Assembly: GCA_010909165.1 (NCBI GenBank)
Contig: MU008199.1
Span: 638,248 to 702,247 of the forward strand
Origin: Anthoceros angustus
Taxonomy: Eukaryota; Streptophyta; Anthocerotopsida; Anthocerotales; Anthocerotaceae
DNA length: 64,000 nucleotides
Direction of reading: 5' to 3'
Below, in pieces: positions 22,401-33,489 of this stretch. The position numbers were made by a program, and so were the translations under genes. The notes below the pieces were generated by a model. That model was not told the origin of the DNA. It was given only the letters and a program-made list of their open reading frames with translations, and did not search any database. Position 1 is the stretch's first letter. Every line of letters starts with the position of its first letter.

Positions 22401-25354
22401 GTCCCAAGAAGACCTTGGCTTTCTTCGTCAGCAAGTAAAATCTGTCGCCTATTTTTTCCATCATGTTGGGGAGATGAATACCTTGCAGCATGAATTGTCT
22501 TCTTCTGGCCCATGTTTGATGCTTGTTGCTGTGAAGTCACTTCAGGAATTAAGGTTTGGTTGCTTATTATTTTTGCTTCATGCAGGTGGGGCCTTTGTAT
22601 GATATAGATAATGTGGCTCAGATTCCTGGGCGTGCAGAACAACCTGGGAAGGTTTGTCCTTGCCCCTGCGGGGTGGCAGTTCACTTGTCATTAGTGCATC
22701 ACAGCTGATGATAAAATTTAAAGGATAAGAATCAACTGTCTTATATCTTGCACTTTTTCAGGTGAGTTTGCTTGTGAAGTGTGTTCCACCAGTCAATCCA
22801 AACGTTGACAGTATTGGTGGGAGATCAGTGGGTATCAGCAATGGTATTGGGGGAATTGAAGATGGCATGGTTAAGAAGCTTATCCACGACCAGAACCACC
22901 ATCATGATGGTTGTAAAGGGCCAAGGAGAGCCTCATGCAGTGTGTGGATTGACAAGGGTTCCTCCATCGCGCAGAGACTCTTAGCAGCTATCATTCACGA
23001 GAAAGACATTGAAGATGCAAGGAAAAGCCAGGATGAAACTTGCGAAGTTGATGCATTGGGACATGTTTTGGGCTCCCCTGTTGGAGCCAATAGTCTAAGT
23101 GAGAACAACCGGGCTGACCATGAAAGGGAGGAAGAGAGTGATGGGGATTTGGGGAGAGATGGGGATTTTGGGAGACATGATCCTGAAAGATGGAGTAGGC
23201 AGTCGAGAGAAAGTCAAGTGTTTGATGAGAATGGTGTTTCCAACGGTCATGGGTATTCGGGTGAGGGGAACTTCACCCACAGCAATGAGTTGGGTGAAGG
23301 AGATAGTGTATTGCGGGATGCCGAAGTGGAGGTGTCTGATGCTCCTCTGGAGGCCGTCCCTTCTGAAGAGTTTCTTCGAGGGGGTGGGTCAAGAAGCAAA
23401 GAAGGCAAGCAAGACGCAGGTAGACCCTTTGGATCAGTAGCAGGAATGGCAGCCTGGAAATTCCAGTGGGAGCGCATGAGTGTGGATGAGAGGATACAAG
23501 TGGAGCTCCGAAGCATTGGATTGATAGTGGAACAAGGGGTAAGTTGAAGAGAATGTGCATGTCGTCTATGGTTGGTCAGGTGCTGGTAAAACGTACATTC
23601 ACTAATTTGGTGGGCACAGCAGGTGCATATGGGTTCACGAGAAGAAGAAGATTCTTGTAAAGAATTGCAGAAGCTCCAGCGTGAATGTAACAACCAGGTG
23701 TGTGTCATTGATGATAACTGGTGGAGTATATCTTGGATTTTGTTGTAAAACAACTGTGCTTCTAAATTGTAGCAGAGGTCTGAGAGTTGTGCCAAAGCTT
23801 CTCTCTCACACATACTGGTCCCTGCTTCAGGTGTGTGTGAACCAGGTGCGAGTACATGCTCTTGAGAATACTGTCAGGGAGAATGATGAAAGGTGTGACA
23901 GCTTACCGTCCATCAAATTCTGTTATGATTGTCTAGGTCTGGGGACCTTCCAGTTTAGCATCATGGCCTAGAGGGACTGGACAGGTAGACAAGGATTGCG
24001 GCACAGAATCATCTAACTTAATCATCTAACTTGTCTGTAACAGGGGACGGGAGCGTCTTGTGTTGTCGAAGTATGTGGAACTGGCTTACAATCGGCGAAT
24101 ACTGGTATTCTTTTCTTGTATACACAGGGTAGGATGTATGGCCATAATCTCGCAGTGGGCCAAGTTTTGATTAAGGAGAGGTGTAGCTATGGACTGTGCA
24201 GAATGTTTCATACTCAATGACCGCGGAGTGACTTTACGAGTACTGCTCCTGTTGTGCAGGGTTGTCGTGGTGGGAAGGAGGGCACCTCAGGAGGGAAGGG
24301 GTCTTCTGGTAAGGGTGCAAGAACAACCGCATTGGCATTTGCCAAAAGGGCATTGGATAGGGTGCGGAGGCATGAGGCAGGTGAGAGTTGCTTGTATAAC
24401 GCCGGTCTCTGGGATGCATTAAACTGTGGGAATCCAAGAGAGACGTTATCAAACATCATCACAGTCAGAAGTATGGAGGGTGACAGTCCCGCACAACTTG
24501 GTGAAGTTGCTGCTAATGTCCCAGGTGGACACAGCCAGCCATCAGGTATTACATTTCGGTGCCTTCTTCCTGCCTATTTCCCAAAGAGGCTACTTGACAT
24601 CAGGTCCCTGATGTGTGGAACTTGAAAACTCGCAGCTGGGGCAGCAGCGGAAGGGGTGGGACGGCTTTCCTCAAGGCTGTATGATTCAAGAGTTAAAGTT
24701 GATACAGAGGTATTTGAAGGGTATACGCACTCGATTGGTGTAACTGAGCACATGAAGGTTAAGGAGGAATCCTGGCTCTCCCGGGTGAAAGAGAAGGAAA
24801 TGCTCCTGGAAGATGTTGGTCAAGCTAGTGTAGGACATGAATTCAGTCAGTTTGGGAAATTGAACTGCCTTGGTGGCACGAAAGGGAAGCGCAGTGAGCG
24901 GGACTGGGGAGGTAAAGGCCAAGGTCAACATCAAAGTCATGTGAAAGACACAGGTGCAATAGTCAAAGGTATGCGGCAGGGTATCTCAAGTGTCAAAGGT
25001 GAAAGGAAGACGAAAACCAAGCTGAGGCAGAAGATTGCGCCGCTCCCCAAAGGTGTTAACGGTTTGGTAGGCAGACCACATGAGCATCACGGAGGTGCAC
25101 CGTTTGCCTCTCAAGACCCTAATGGCAATGGCGTAGGCAAGGTAGATTCTGTACTGAGCGCAACAAAATCACGGCAGGAGTCAGATGAGCAAGTAGTAGA
25201 CCTCTCTCACATTCCTATACCGGGAATAGACGAGCTTGGAGTCACTGAGAACTGGTTGGATTTTGAAGAAATAGGTCTACAAGCAACTGGCGAAGCCATG
25301 ATGGGTCTAGATGTTCCAATGGATGATCTCTCCGAGCTTCACATGATGATGTAG
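19403..25354 (+). CDS. Plant nuclear-type Ser/Arg/Lys-rich protein, AT2G19390/AT4G29790 family, 13 exons
   Basis: Exons that join in frame with GT..AG borders: 19403-19857, 20220-20792, 20969-21763, 21904-22010, 22166-22225, 22346-22434, 22586-22651, 22762-23538, 23623-23697, 23831-23892, 24044-24104, 24260-24545, 24636-25354. They total 4125 nt, or 1374 residues plus TAG. The Arabidopsis relatives are about 1.2 kb of codons, so this is somewhat longer. The start MAANLRLD matches the family N-terminus. Conserved blocks in order: STLERSASVRD, NKLGEAVTKLEKF, NKRMRTSLS, THWVGQRPPKMAR, DRKPVTRPRRP, FWKQVEPYFAFVS, LVLSKYVELAYN, TALAFAKRALDRV, EMLLEDVG with KGKRSERD, GERKTKTKLRQK, and the C-terminal GLDVPMDDLSELHMMM. 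The protein is basic and largely disordered, probably nuclear. Its biochemical role is not established as far as I know. Family membership is very sure, but exon ends are predictions, chiefly exon 9 (could start at 23620) and 10. The gene shows no frameshift and appears functional. Confidence 0.9.
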
Positions 25355-26184
25355 ATTGCATTGAGGAAGGAGTGGCTGGCCTTGTCACATCCGTTGCTGA
25401 AGGGGTTGCAGGGCCGGTGTCTAACCATATCATGCAACAGCGTTCCCTGGAATTTGTCGAAAAGCAGGCTGTTAGGACCAGAGAAAGTACTCTGAATCCT
25501 GCAGCACCTCTGAGATTGGATTGACTTTACCGACGGCAACTGTACACTCTTTGCAAAGTGATTGTAGGAACCTTGTACACAGTAGGTGACCCCCTTTGAT
25601 CTGGTAGCATCTCATGCATGTGGGGAGATTTGTCATGCCGAATTGGGTGGCAAGTTGGGTTCCCCTCTTCCCACATCTTGACTCTACTCTGCATCTTCAA
25701 TAACAGCTCCTCGTCGTCCTTGTATTGTAGTCTTGGATAGTTAAACAGTTTCAGGCCACTATTGTATTAGCGGACATACTGCTGCTGGTTATCTGCAGAT
25801 TCTTCATTGGCGTGTACTTTCTCCGCCCAAGAGACTTTCCATCTTCGTTTCCCTTTCTCCTTTAAACACTGGTTGCCTAAGATCGGCTGCTCGGCCACGG
25901 CTCCCTCCAGCTTCCACCACATGAGGCAAGCGAAAGGAAAGTGCGAAAAGCAACGGCTTAAGACATCCGCAAATCCAGTCTTGCTGTAAGTGCTTCTAGT
26001 GTTTTTTGTAGTGTGTTTTTTATAGGGGCATTTCCCAATTGGGAGGTGTTTCTTTGACTTGAGTCAAATGGTGCTCTCTTCCAATGAAGATGCGCTTCAC
26101 GAGAGCACGCAAAATACGTCTGGCTAGCTTTGCGACCCCCGTCAGACATGTTAGAATCTATTATGTTCACAGTTTTTATTCTTT
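25355..26184 (+). other. 3' UTR and downstream spacer of the 13-exon gene
   Basis: Directly after the TAG stop lies sequence without coding character that probably includes the 3' UTR (to somewhere near 25.6-25.8 kb). No single clear polyadenylation signal stands out. The remainder to about 26.18 kb is spacer before the 3' end of the minus-strand LINE. Confidence 0.4.
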
Positions 26185-26448
26185 AGCACATATGGTAATA
26201 ATTTATTAAGGGGAAAAAAGTAGCCATTCAAGCCCATCTTGCAGGGGACAACCAAGGGGGACCCCGAGGGTCAAGGTGAAAGGGAGCGACTAAGCTCCCT
26301 AAGTATAGTCACCTATTGCTCCCATAATGTCATATGCAGGAAAAACAAACGGCTTGCAAACCACAGAGGAAGAGGAAGAAGCGTTACCTGCGGTTGCCGC
26401 TTTGTGAAAAATTGTCGTCGAGAGGGCCCTTTGAGGGGCAATTGAAAC

Positions 26449-27083
26449 TCACTGTCTGAAGTATGCAATGAAGTAGGAAAGAGACAGCCCCGCGCCGTGC
26501 TTGCGGGCGTGGTAAGCTTTGGCGCAGGACTTCGAAAATTTATCGAAGTCCTCGGCCATCGCCCCATACTTTTCAAGTGCGAGTGGAATAAAGAGGTGGC
26601 CTGCTTGCATCTCGCTATACTTCCTGATCTTGAGAGTCGCTGCTCCGGCACCAGCCCAACCTGAGCAGTTAATGAGGGCTTGAGCAGAGATGGTGTCTCG
26701 CAAGGTTCAATTACCATCACATCCGCCACCAAAACCTGGTCGCCACGGACAAGGTACAAGTCAACCCTCATTGAGCAACTTGTACGAAGAGTGTACCTCC
26801 ACTCCCTCAAAGCCATGTAGCCGCTTTTGCGAGCTATAGCAACCAAGACATCGCGGACGGTATCGTGGATGGTGATGCGATGACCCTCATGGGGACAACA
26901 AGCAAGGTGTACTCGAGAGTCATCGAGGGCAGGGTAAGGAGGGAGGAAGCCACAGGCTGGAGCAGGACAAGAAGGAAACGCATCGTAGTAGTGAAAGTGG
27001 TTGGTGCAATATGAAAACCCTGTATGCATGGACAAGCCAGTAGCCAAGCACCAGCGCCCTTCCCAGAACAAGAGTGAAGCCAA
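26449..27083 (-). pseudogene. LINE Cys/His cluster and nuclease-like domain
   Basis: From 27083 the frame reads FPSCPAPACGF, a short spacer, then SRVHLACCPHEGHRITIHDT followed by VRDVLVAIARKSGY. Next are LYLVRGDQVLVADVMVIEP, a frameshift near 26700, then LKIRKYSEMQAGHLFIPLAL with EKYGAMAEDF and SYFIAYFRQ. The Cys-x3-Cys ... His-x2-Cys-Cys cluster placed just before R-x-x-x-H-D mirrors R2-type elements, where a CCHC knuckle precedes the restriction-like endonuclease. The expected D of the nuclease strand is in VADVMV. One frameshift and later stops inactivate it. Confidence 0.6.
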
Positions 27084-27252
27084 GCTTTGGTGGACCTGGA
27101 GATGAAGGAGTCCAAGAGGACGGACTAGAAAGCCTTCTGCTGCTGGCCAAGCTGCTTCTCAAGCAACGACACTTGCACCCCCTGAAACCATCGGTGATAA
27201 ATATCAAAAAAAAGAGGGAATTCCCTCCGAGCATCCGTAGATAACATATCCC

Positions 27253-27257
27253 TCACC
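27253..27257. repeat. Copia TSD (left), TCACC
   Basis: A 5-bp TCACC adjoins the left LTR and is repeated at 33490-33494 beyond the right LTR, as expected for LTR-retrotransposon integration. Confidence 0.85.
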
Positions 27258-27518
27258 TGAAGGATCGTGTGGCAGCCCATGATGGTGGATAGAGGAGAGG
27301 AGAGAAGGAGGCAAGAGTAGCTCTCTCACCTTGAGATGAGGCTTGCAGGGTATTTATACCCTCCAATAGGGCTCCCTAGGAAGCTCCACAAAAAGCCCTA
27401 AGAAGGAGCACAAGAAGCTTCCTGGTAATTAGCTTAAGCTAAACTAATGATACTTAACTGACACCTAACTTAGACTAAGTGTATTAGTCTAAGTACATTG
27501 GGCTTTAATACCCTTACA
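27258..27518 (-). repeat. Copia 3' LTR
   Basis: 261 bp matching 33236-33489 with small indels. In minus orientation it begins TGTAAGGG and ends TTCA. The purine tract aagtgggaggt lies just upstream (27519-27530 on the plus strand). Confidence 0.9.
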
Positions 27519-27539
27519 ACCTCCCACTTAAAGGCCAAT

Positions 27540-28320
27540 TTACCTTCGTGAAGAATGGACTATCTCATGCCCATCGTGTCCGAGCTTGTGCAAATTGCTC
27601 GTAGAGTCCCTTGGTAAGAATATCTGAGGTTCGGTGGTGTGAACCTTGACAAGTTGTACCCTCTTGTCGTCCAACACCTCTCGAATGAAGTGATACTTCG
27701 CATCCACATGTTTAGTCTTCGCATGAAACACTTGGATTCTTTGCCAATTGGATAGCACTGCTATCACAATGCAACACCGGCACTCAACCTTGATCCCCAA
27801 GTCTCCCACTAAACGAGCAAGCCATATGGCTTCCTTGCAAGCCTCGCCGCAACATACTCGGCCTCTGTGGTAGATAGCGAATGCACGATCGCAAACGAGA
27901 TCGCCATGAGGCGCCCCTCAGTGCACATGAAGACATAACGATGTGGACCTCCTTTGTCCATATCCCAGCATAATCGCATCGTGTACCCAACCACACATGC
28001 ATCTTCACTACCAAAACATATGCACAAAGCTTTTGTACCATTCGGATACCTCATAACTCCTTTCCTCCCAATGCTTCTTGCCGTGGTTTGACATAAACCG
28101 CTAACCACTCCACGCAAAGGCAATGTCGGGACGTGTAGCAATCATTGCATACATCAAACTCCCTACATGATGAGTATGGGACCTTCTCCATTTCACTTTG
28201 TCCTCCTCGAGCTTGGGCAATCCGGCTTGAAAGTTTCACATATGGAGGCAATGGGTACCCAATGGCTTCCCTTCTCCATGTTGAAGCGTTGAAGCACCCT
28301 GTTAATGTATTGCGAGACAA
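27540..28320 (-). pseudogene. Copia RNase H region
   Basis: Frames in this stretch give STTEAEYVAA and TKHVDAKYHFIREVLDD, the end of a copia RNase H. They also give the upstream RT-RNase H linker with a DASTW-like patch. At least three frames are used, so the domain is broken. Confidence 0.8.
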
Positions 28321-28410
28321 ATAAAGCGGGCTTATGCATTCCGGAATCGCATGCCAAGTATATGGCCTCTCCCAAGTCTGTCATTTCAAAGTGAGCATTC
28401 AACTTTGACT

Positions 28411-28848
28411 TCAACAAATCTCATCATCTTGTTCAACAATTAGCATATCATCCACATAGAGGATCAAAATGAGCAAGCTTTGATCCTTAGCTTGCTTTGT
28501 ATAGAGGCAATGATCCTCATCGCTACGTTTGTAGCCTTGAGAAAGCATAAATGAGTGGAACTTGTGATACCACTCTCTGGGTGCCTGTTTCAAACCATAA
28601 AGGCTCTTCCTCAACCTGCACACCAGATGCTCTTTGCCCTTCTCAACAAAACCTTCTGGTTGCTGCATGTAGACGTCCTCTTGAAGGTCACCATGCAAGA
28701 ATGCCGTCTTGACATCCATCTGTACAAGTTCCATATCATTCCTGGCAACCAAAGCAAGAACACATCGCAAAGTTGTCATTTTGACTACTGGTGAGAAAAT
28801 CTCATCAAAGTCAATGCACAGTTGTTGCTTGAAACCCTTAGCAACCAA
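28411..28848 (-). pseudogene. Copia reverse transcriptase
   Basis: A 145-codon open frame begins MVAKGFKQQLCIDFDEIFSP, continues with VVKMTTLRCVLALVA, then MDVKTAFLHGDLQEDVYMQQ, RLRKSLYGLKQAPREWY, and ends with the catalytic ILYVDDMLI. This is the classic Ty1/copia RT order and spacing. It is the best-preserved domain of the element. The frame is lost on either side. Confidence 0.93.
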
Positions 28849-29187
28849 TCGTGCCTTGTACTTTGGTTTGCCATCAAGGTATGACCTTCATCTTGTACAC
28901 CCATTTGCAGTGGTGCCTTCTTATCCTTAAACGAACCAACTCCCAAGTTTGGTTCTTATGCACAATTCATTTCGATCGCATGGCCTTCTCCCACTTCTTT
29001 GTTACTCGTTGACATGGCCTCTTTGTAAGAAGAGGGTTCCCACAATCTGTCGGCATAACATAATCCAGATGGATCATACTGTCGGAGGTGTAATCACGAC
29101 CTCGACACGGGCACCTCTATAGGTGCTTGTTCGACTCTTGGTTCATCTATCGGTGGAGGAATGTGCTCACGCACATTACCACGGTTA

Positions 29188-29731
29188 TCAACACCCATGA
29201 TGATCATGTCCATCTTCTTGGAAGATCACCCTTCGCACCTCCACGCTTGGAGTAGGCTTCCTGCATCTTGTTCTCATTGAAGAATACGTCGTTAGTACGA
29301 ACAACCTTTCTAGCTTCTGGATCCCATAAACGGTATCCCATCTCACCAAAATCACCATAGCCAAGAAAAATACATTTCTTGGACTTAGGTGCCAACTTGT
29401 CCCGAAACTCTTTTGGAACATGGCGGTATGCCTCACAAACACTCGCAGATGCTTGTAGGATGGTTTCTTTCCGGACCATAGCTCCTCGGAACTGCTCATC
29501 AACCTTATTAGGAGATCATTAATAAGATGAACTGCAGTGAACCGCACGCCCAAAACCCATTAGGCAATCCGAGTTTGACAACAAACTACGCATCCTCTCA
29601 CGAATGGTTCTGCTCATCCGCCCACACCATTTTGTGGAGGAGTATACTGCAAATAATTTTGATTCCCTTGGAATCACGTAATGACCGAAAGCTAAACATA
29701 CTCCACCATTATCCGCCCTTAGACACTTCAA
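29188..29731 (-). pseudogene. Copia integrase core and C-terminal part
   Basis: KCLRADNGG at about 29731 marks the integrase DNGG catalytic motif. Downstream, two frames carry ELWSGKKPSYKHLRVF, FRDKLAPKSKKCIFLGYGDF and ARKVVRTNDVFFNE, which are the conserved end of copia integrases. A second KCLRADNGG lies at about 30889 because of the internal duplication. Confidence 0.85.
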
Positions 29732-31900
29732 TCGGTGATCGATTCTCTACAAGGGTGACAAATTTCAAACACCGTAACTTCATCCTTTTTCCTCAAAGGA
29801 TAAACCCACACCTTGCGTGAGAAATCATCTATGAAAGTGACAAAATAGAGGCACCGCCTAATGATGCAAGAGGCATAGGTCCACATACATCACGAACCAA
29901 CTCAAGAGGTTTACTACTTTACCTCTTGTTCGATGTGATGATTTTGTCTGCTTCCCATATAAACAAAGGCTCACACATCGAGAGATCGAGAAGTTAAGAA
30001 CAGGATATAACCGTAACGAGATAAAACCTTCATTCCCTTCTCGAGACATATGTCCTAACCGCAATGCCACAAGGAAACATTTGGTCGTCACACGATCACA
30101 TGATCTTTTGATGTTTACAAGTGAGTACAAAGTGCCACACTCGATCCACGAGCTAACACAAGAGAACCTTTGGAGATCTTCCAAGAGTGATCCCCAAACC
30201 AGTGGTAACCAAAGATCATCCAACCGCCCCGCTAATCATGCTCTTTGTCAACTTCGAACATGCCTAACGCCCTTCAAAGATGAATGAAGATCCGTTGTCA
30301 AACTTGAGTTGCACATCACCTACGCGCGATCCGCATGCATAGTTATTTCCAAGCCTAACGCATCCTTTCCTTGTAGCATCATACGTGCTAAACCACTCTC
30401 TATGCGGAGTAACATGGAAAGATGCACCGTAGTCAATTATCCAATTGCGTAATAAATGACTATCCACGGTCAACATTGTGCAAGATTCAAGTAAGAAGAG
30501 ATAAGGACATCTCCGCCCTCGTAGTTTAACTCTTCCAACTCGATGCATAAGTCGCCTGGCCCCGCTTCTTCTCTTTCCTTGGTCCTTTTGAACTTCTCGC
30601 ACTCTCTTTGAAGTGACCCTTTGTGACAATAGTGACACTCCACATTCTTGTTACGACTACGAGATTTGCTACGAGAGAAGCTTCGTCCGGCTTCCCTTCG
30701 CAGGGACCTCCCTCTCACTATGAGGGCACCGGAACCTTTGGAAGGTTCCATGTTTTTCCTGCTCACCTCCTCGCCACACCATTTTGTGGAGGAGTATCTG
30801 GTGATCAATTCTCTTTTGATTCCCTTGGAATCACGGAATGGGAAAGCTTTCGAACATACTCCACCATTATCCGCCCTTAGACACTTCAATCGGTGGCGGT
30901 GATTCTCTACAAGGGTGACAAATTTAAAAACTCGAACTTCATCCTTTCCTCAAAGGATAAACCCACACCTTGCGTGAGAAATCATCTATGAAAGTGACAA
31001 AATAGAGGCACCGCCTAATGATGATGAGCATAGGTCCACATACATCATGTGAACCAACTCAAGAGGTTTACTCTACTTTTACCTCTTGTTCGATGTGATG
31101 ATTTTGTCTGCTTCCCATATAAGCAGTGCTCACACATCGAGAGATCGAGAAGTTAAAGGAGGATATAACGAGCGAGATAAAACCTTCATTCCCTTCTCGA
31201 GACATATGTCCCGGCAATGCCACAAGGAAACATTTGGCTTTCAACCTGAATCACATGATCTTTTGGATGTTTACAAGTGAGTACAAAGTGCCACACTTGA
31301 TCCACGAGCTAACACAAGAGAACCTTTGGAGATCTTCCAAGAGTGATCCCCAAACCAAGGTAACCAAAGATCATCCAAGCATCTGCGCTAATCATGCTCT
31401 TTGTCAACTTGAACATGCCTAACGTCCTTGACATGAATGAAGATCCGTTGTCAAACTTGAGTTGCACATCACCTACGCGCGATCCGCATGCATAGTTATT
31501 TCCAAGCCTAACGCATCCTTTCCTTGTAGCATCATACGTGCTAAACCACTCTCTATGAGTAACATGGAAAGATGCACCGTAGTCAATTATCCAATTGCGA
31601 ATAAATGACTATCCACATTAATTGTGCAAGATTCAAGTAAGAAGAGATAAGGACATCTCCGTCCTCAACGAGTTTAACTCTTCCAACTGACGAGTTCTTG
31701 TCGTCTGCTTCTTCTCTTTCCTTGGTCCTTTTGAACTTCTCGCACTCTCTTTGAAGTGACCCTTTGTGACAATAGTGACACTCCACATTCTTGTTACGAC
31801 TACGAGATTTGCTACGAGAGAAACACGTCCGGTTGCTTCCCTTCGCGTGGACCTCCCTCTCACTATGAGGGCACCGGAACCTTTGGAAGGTTCCATGTTT
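29620..31900. repeat. Direct duplication inside the copia element, unit about 1.14 kb
   Basis: The segment from ccacaccattttgtggagga (29622 area) to the gag zinc-knuckle region recurs from about 30775. Examples: ctccctctcactatgagggc at 30708 and 31851, and tgtttacaagtgagtacaaa at 30111 and 31268. Units are nearly identical apart from scattered small indels. The junction near 30770 fuses gag coding to integrase coding. Confidence 0.9.
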
Positions 31901-32413
31901 TCTGTTCACCTCCTCGGTTAACAGGCTACCTTCTACATTTACAATGGTAAGACCACTAGCGATTACTCGGCTGCGAAAGGTGTCCCAACTCTCCGTAATG
32001 TGACCATGAAACATAGCTCTCACGGAATGCAGGAATGTGATACCTTGAGATGAGAGCTGGCTGAAAATGGTATTGAAATCATTCGGATGATCGGACATCC
32101 TCGTCCCTTCCTTCATCTTCAAGTCCACCATGTTTCAACCAATACACCGAGAAGCCGCACTTTGCTTCTCATCAGTCCTACGACACGCATCGTAACTCGT
32201 GGTCTTATCTTTCACATTGAAGTACTGCTTTTGACAATGTTAGCATGATAGTAGATCTAGCAAGCTCATCCAGTCCCGCCACTCATCACATGTCATACTA
32301 TCCGGTTTGACGCCTAACAACTTTATGGGCTTGATGCGCTTTTCACTAGAACATTATACACTTGTTCTTTCGAGCGGGAAGTTAGTACCATCTAACTTCT
32401 CGATATTGAACAT
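31583..32413 (-). pseudogene. Copia gag and protease remnant
   Basis: Gag begins MFNIEKLDGTNF at 32413, the usual copia start. It is interrupted, then continues as MVDLKMKEGTRMSDHPNDFN with a UBN2-type capsid region, a basic SRSKSRSRNKN stretch, and a zinc knuckle CHYCHKGSLQREC that has lost its His spacing. A protease start, WIIDYGASFHVTPH, is visible at about 30450 in the duplicated unit and in traces here. The usual D-S-G reads D-Y-G. Confidence 0.8.
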
Positions 32414-32582
32414 AGCGTTTTCGATGATGAAGACATCATGACTCAAAAATCGTCTGATAAAACACACTCGCCTTGTCGGAAAAGTCAAAGAAGAAAGCGA
32501 TCCGTCGGTGTGTATTTTGCGTTGACTATTCCACTGAGTATTCGCGAATATTTTACGCTCACCGCGGCACCGCAACTTCTGT

Positions 32583-33152
32583 CTGCGCGCGCGCTGCGCG
32601 CCGCGCGCGCGCTGCGCGGCCACGCGCCGCGCCCGCCGCGCCGCGCCGCGCCGCCGCGCGCGCCCGCCGCGCCCGCCGCGCCCAGCGCGCCCGCCGCGGC
32701 GCGCGCTGCGGCGCGCCGCGCCGCGGCGCGCCGCGCCTGCGGCGCGCCGCGCGGCTGCGCGCCGCGCTGCGGCCCGCGCCGCGGCGCCACCGCGCCCGGC
32801 CGCGCCGCGGCCGCGCCGCGCGCGCGGCCGCGCGCCGCCAGCGCGCGCGCCCGCCGCGGCGCGCCGCCCGCCGCGCCGCGGCGCCGCTGCCGCCGGCGCC
32901 GCGCGCGCGCCGCGCGCCGCCAGCGCGCCCCGCTCGCGGCCGCGCCCGGCCGCCGCGGCCGCCGCGCCGCGGCGCGCCGCGCCACGGCCCGCCGCGCCCG
33001 CCGCGGCCGCGGCGCTGCGCGCGCGGCCGCCGCGGCCCGCCGCGGCCCAGGCCCGCCGGCCTCCACGGCCGGCCCGCCGCCGCGGCCGCGCCGCGGCCGC
33101 GGCGCCTCGCTCACGGCCTCGCCCGCGCGCGCTGCGGCCCGCGGCTCGCGCG
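32583..33152. repeat. GC-only low-complexity tract in the copia leader
   Basis: About 570 bp made almost wholly of G and C in irregular GCGCC/CCGCG/GCGGC arrangement, with only scattered A or T. It lies between the primer-binding site and gag. Neighbouring sequence is about 45-50% GC. Long open frames on both strands here (Ala/Arg/Gly runs) are a by-product of composition. Confidence 0.95.
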
Positions 33153-33220
33153 ATCTGGATCACCGCAATTCCACGGTGCGCTCGGCTAGAAAATTCTAGC
33201 ATCACAACACAACCAAACCA

Positions 33221-33235
33221 AAGCTCGATACCGGT
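33221..33235 (-). other. Copia primer-binding-like site
   Basis: On the minus strand, next to the 5' LTR end, the sequence reads accggtatcgagctt. Copia elements usually carry TGGTATCGAGC or TGGTATCAGAGC, complementary to initiator Met tRNA. One base at the start is changed. Confidence 0.7.
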
Positions 33236-33489
33236 TGAAGGATGTGTGACCATGATGGTGGATAGAGGAGAGGAGAGGAGGAGGCAAGAGTAGCTCTCTC
33301 ACCTTGAGATGAGGCTTGGAGGTATTTATACCCTCAATAGAACTCCTAGGAAGCTCCACAAGAAGCCCCTAGGAAGGAGCACAAGAAGCTTCCTGGTAAT
33401 TAGCTTAAGCTAAACTAATGATACTTAACTGACACCTAACTTAGACTAAGTGTATTAGTCTAAGTACATTGGGCTTTAATACCCTTACA
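33236..33489 (-). repeat. Copia 5' LTR
   Basis: 254 bp matching 27258-27518. Together with the flanking TCACC (33490-33494) it defines the right boundary of the element. A TATTTATA stretch at about 33323-33330 on the plus strand reads TATAAATA in element orientation and may be the TATA box. Confidence 0.9.

Larger units (their letters stand above)
26185..27257 (-). mobile_element. 3' part of the minus-strand LINE copy (C-terminal domain)
   Basis: This is the same LINE family as 13.4-16.85 kb. Its 5' part lies at 33490-36184, and a copia element separates the two. The 3' tail ends near 26185-26200 in an A/T-rich tail. The coding part runs from about 27257 to 26449 in two frames. Removing the copia element and one TCACC copy joins this part to the upstream LINE frame in phase (…SSRQV then RDMLST). 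Confidence 0.8.
27258..33489 (-). mobile_element. Complete but decayed Ty1/copia retrotransposon, nested in the LINE
   Basis: The element is read on the minus strand. The 5' LTR is 33236-33489 and the 3' LTR 27258-27518, nearly identical, beginning TGTAAGGG and ending TCCTTCA. A primer-binding-like CGGTATCGAGC follows the 5' LTR. A polypurine tract AAGTGGGAGG abuts the 3' LTR. TSD TCACC is on both sides. Internal order: GC-rich leader tract, gag, protease, integrase, RT, RNase H, which is the copia order. A direct duplication of the gag-to-integrase segment (about 29620-30770 and 30770-31900) disrupts the polyprotein. Many frameshifts and stops are present. The close LTR match suggests fairly recent insertion despite the broken body. 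Confidence 0.93.

Noticed and set aside
22271-23813. Minus-strand frames of 60-188 codons over introns and exons 6-9
   Set aside because: They are antisense to well-supported exons and have no motifs.
32438-33253. Open frames of 200-300 codons on both strands rich in Ala, Arg and Gly
   Set aside because: They arise from the GC-only low-complexity tract, which lacks stop codons in all frames. There is no motif, and gag starts separately at 32413.
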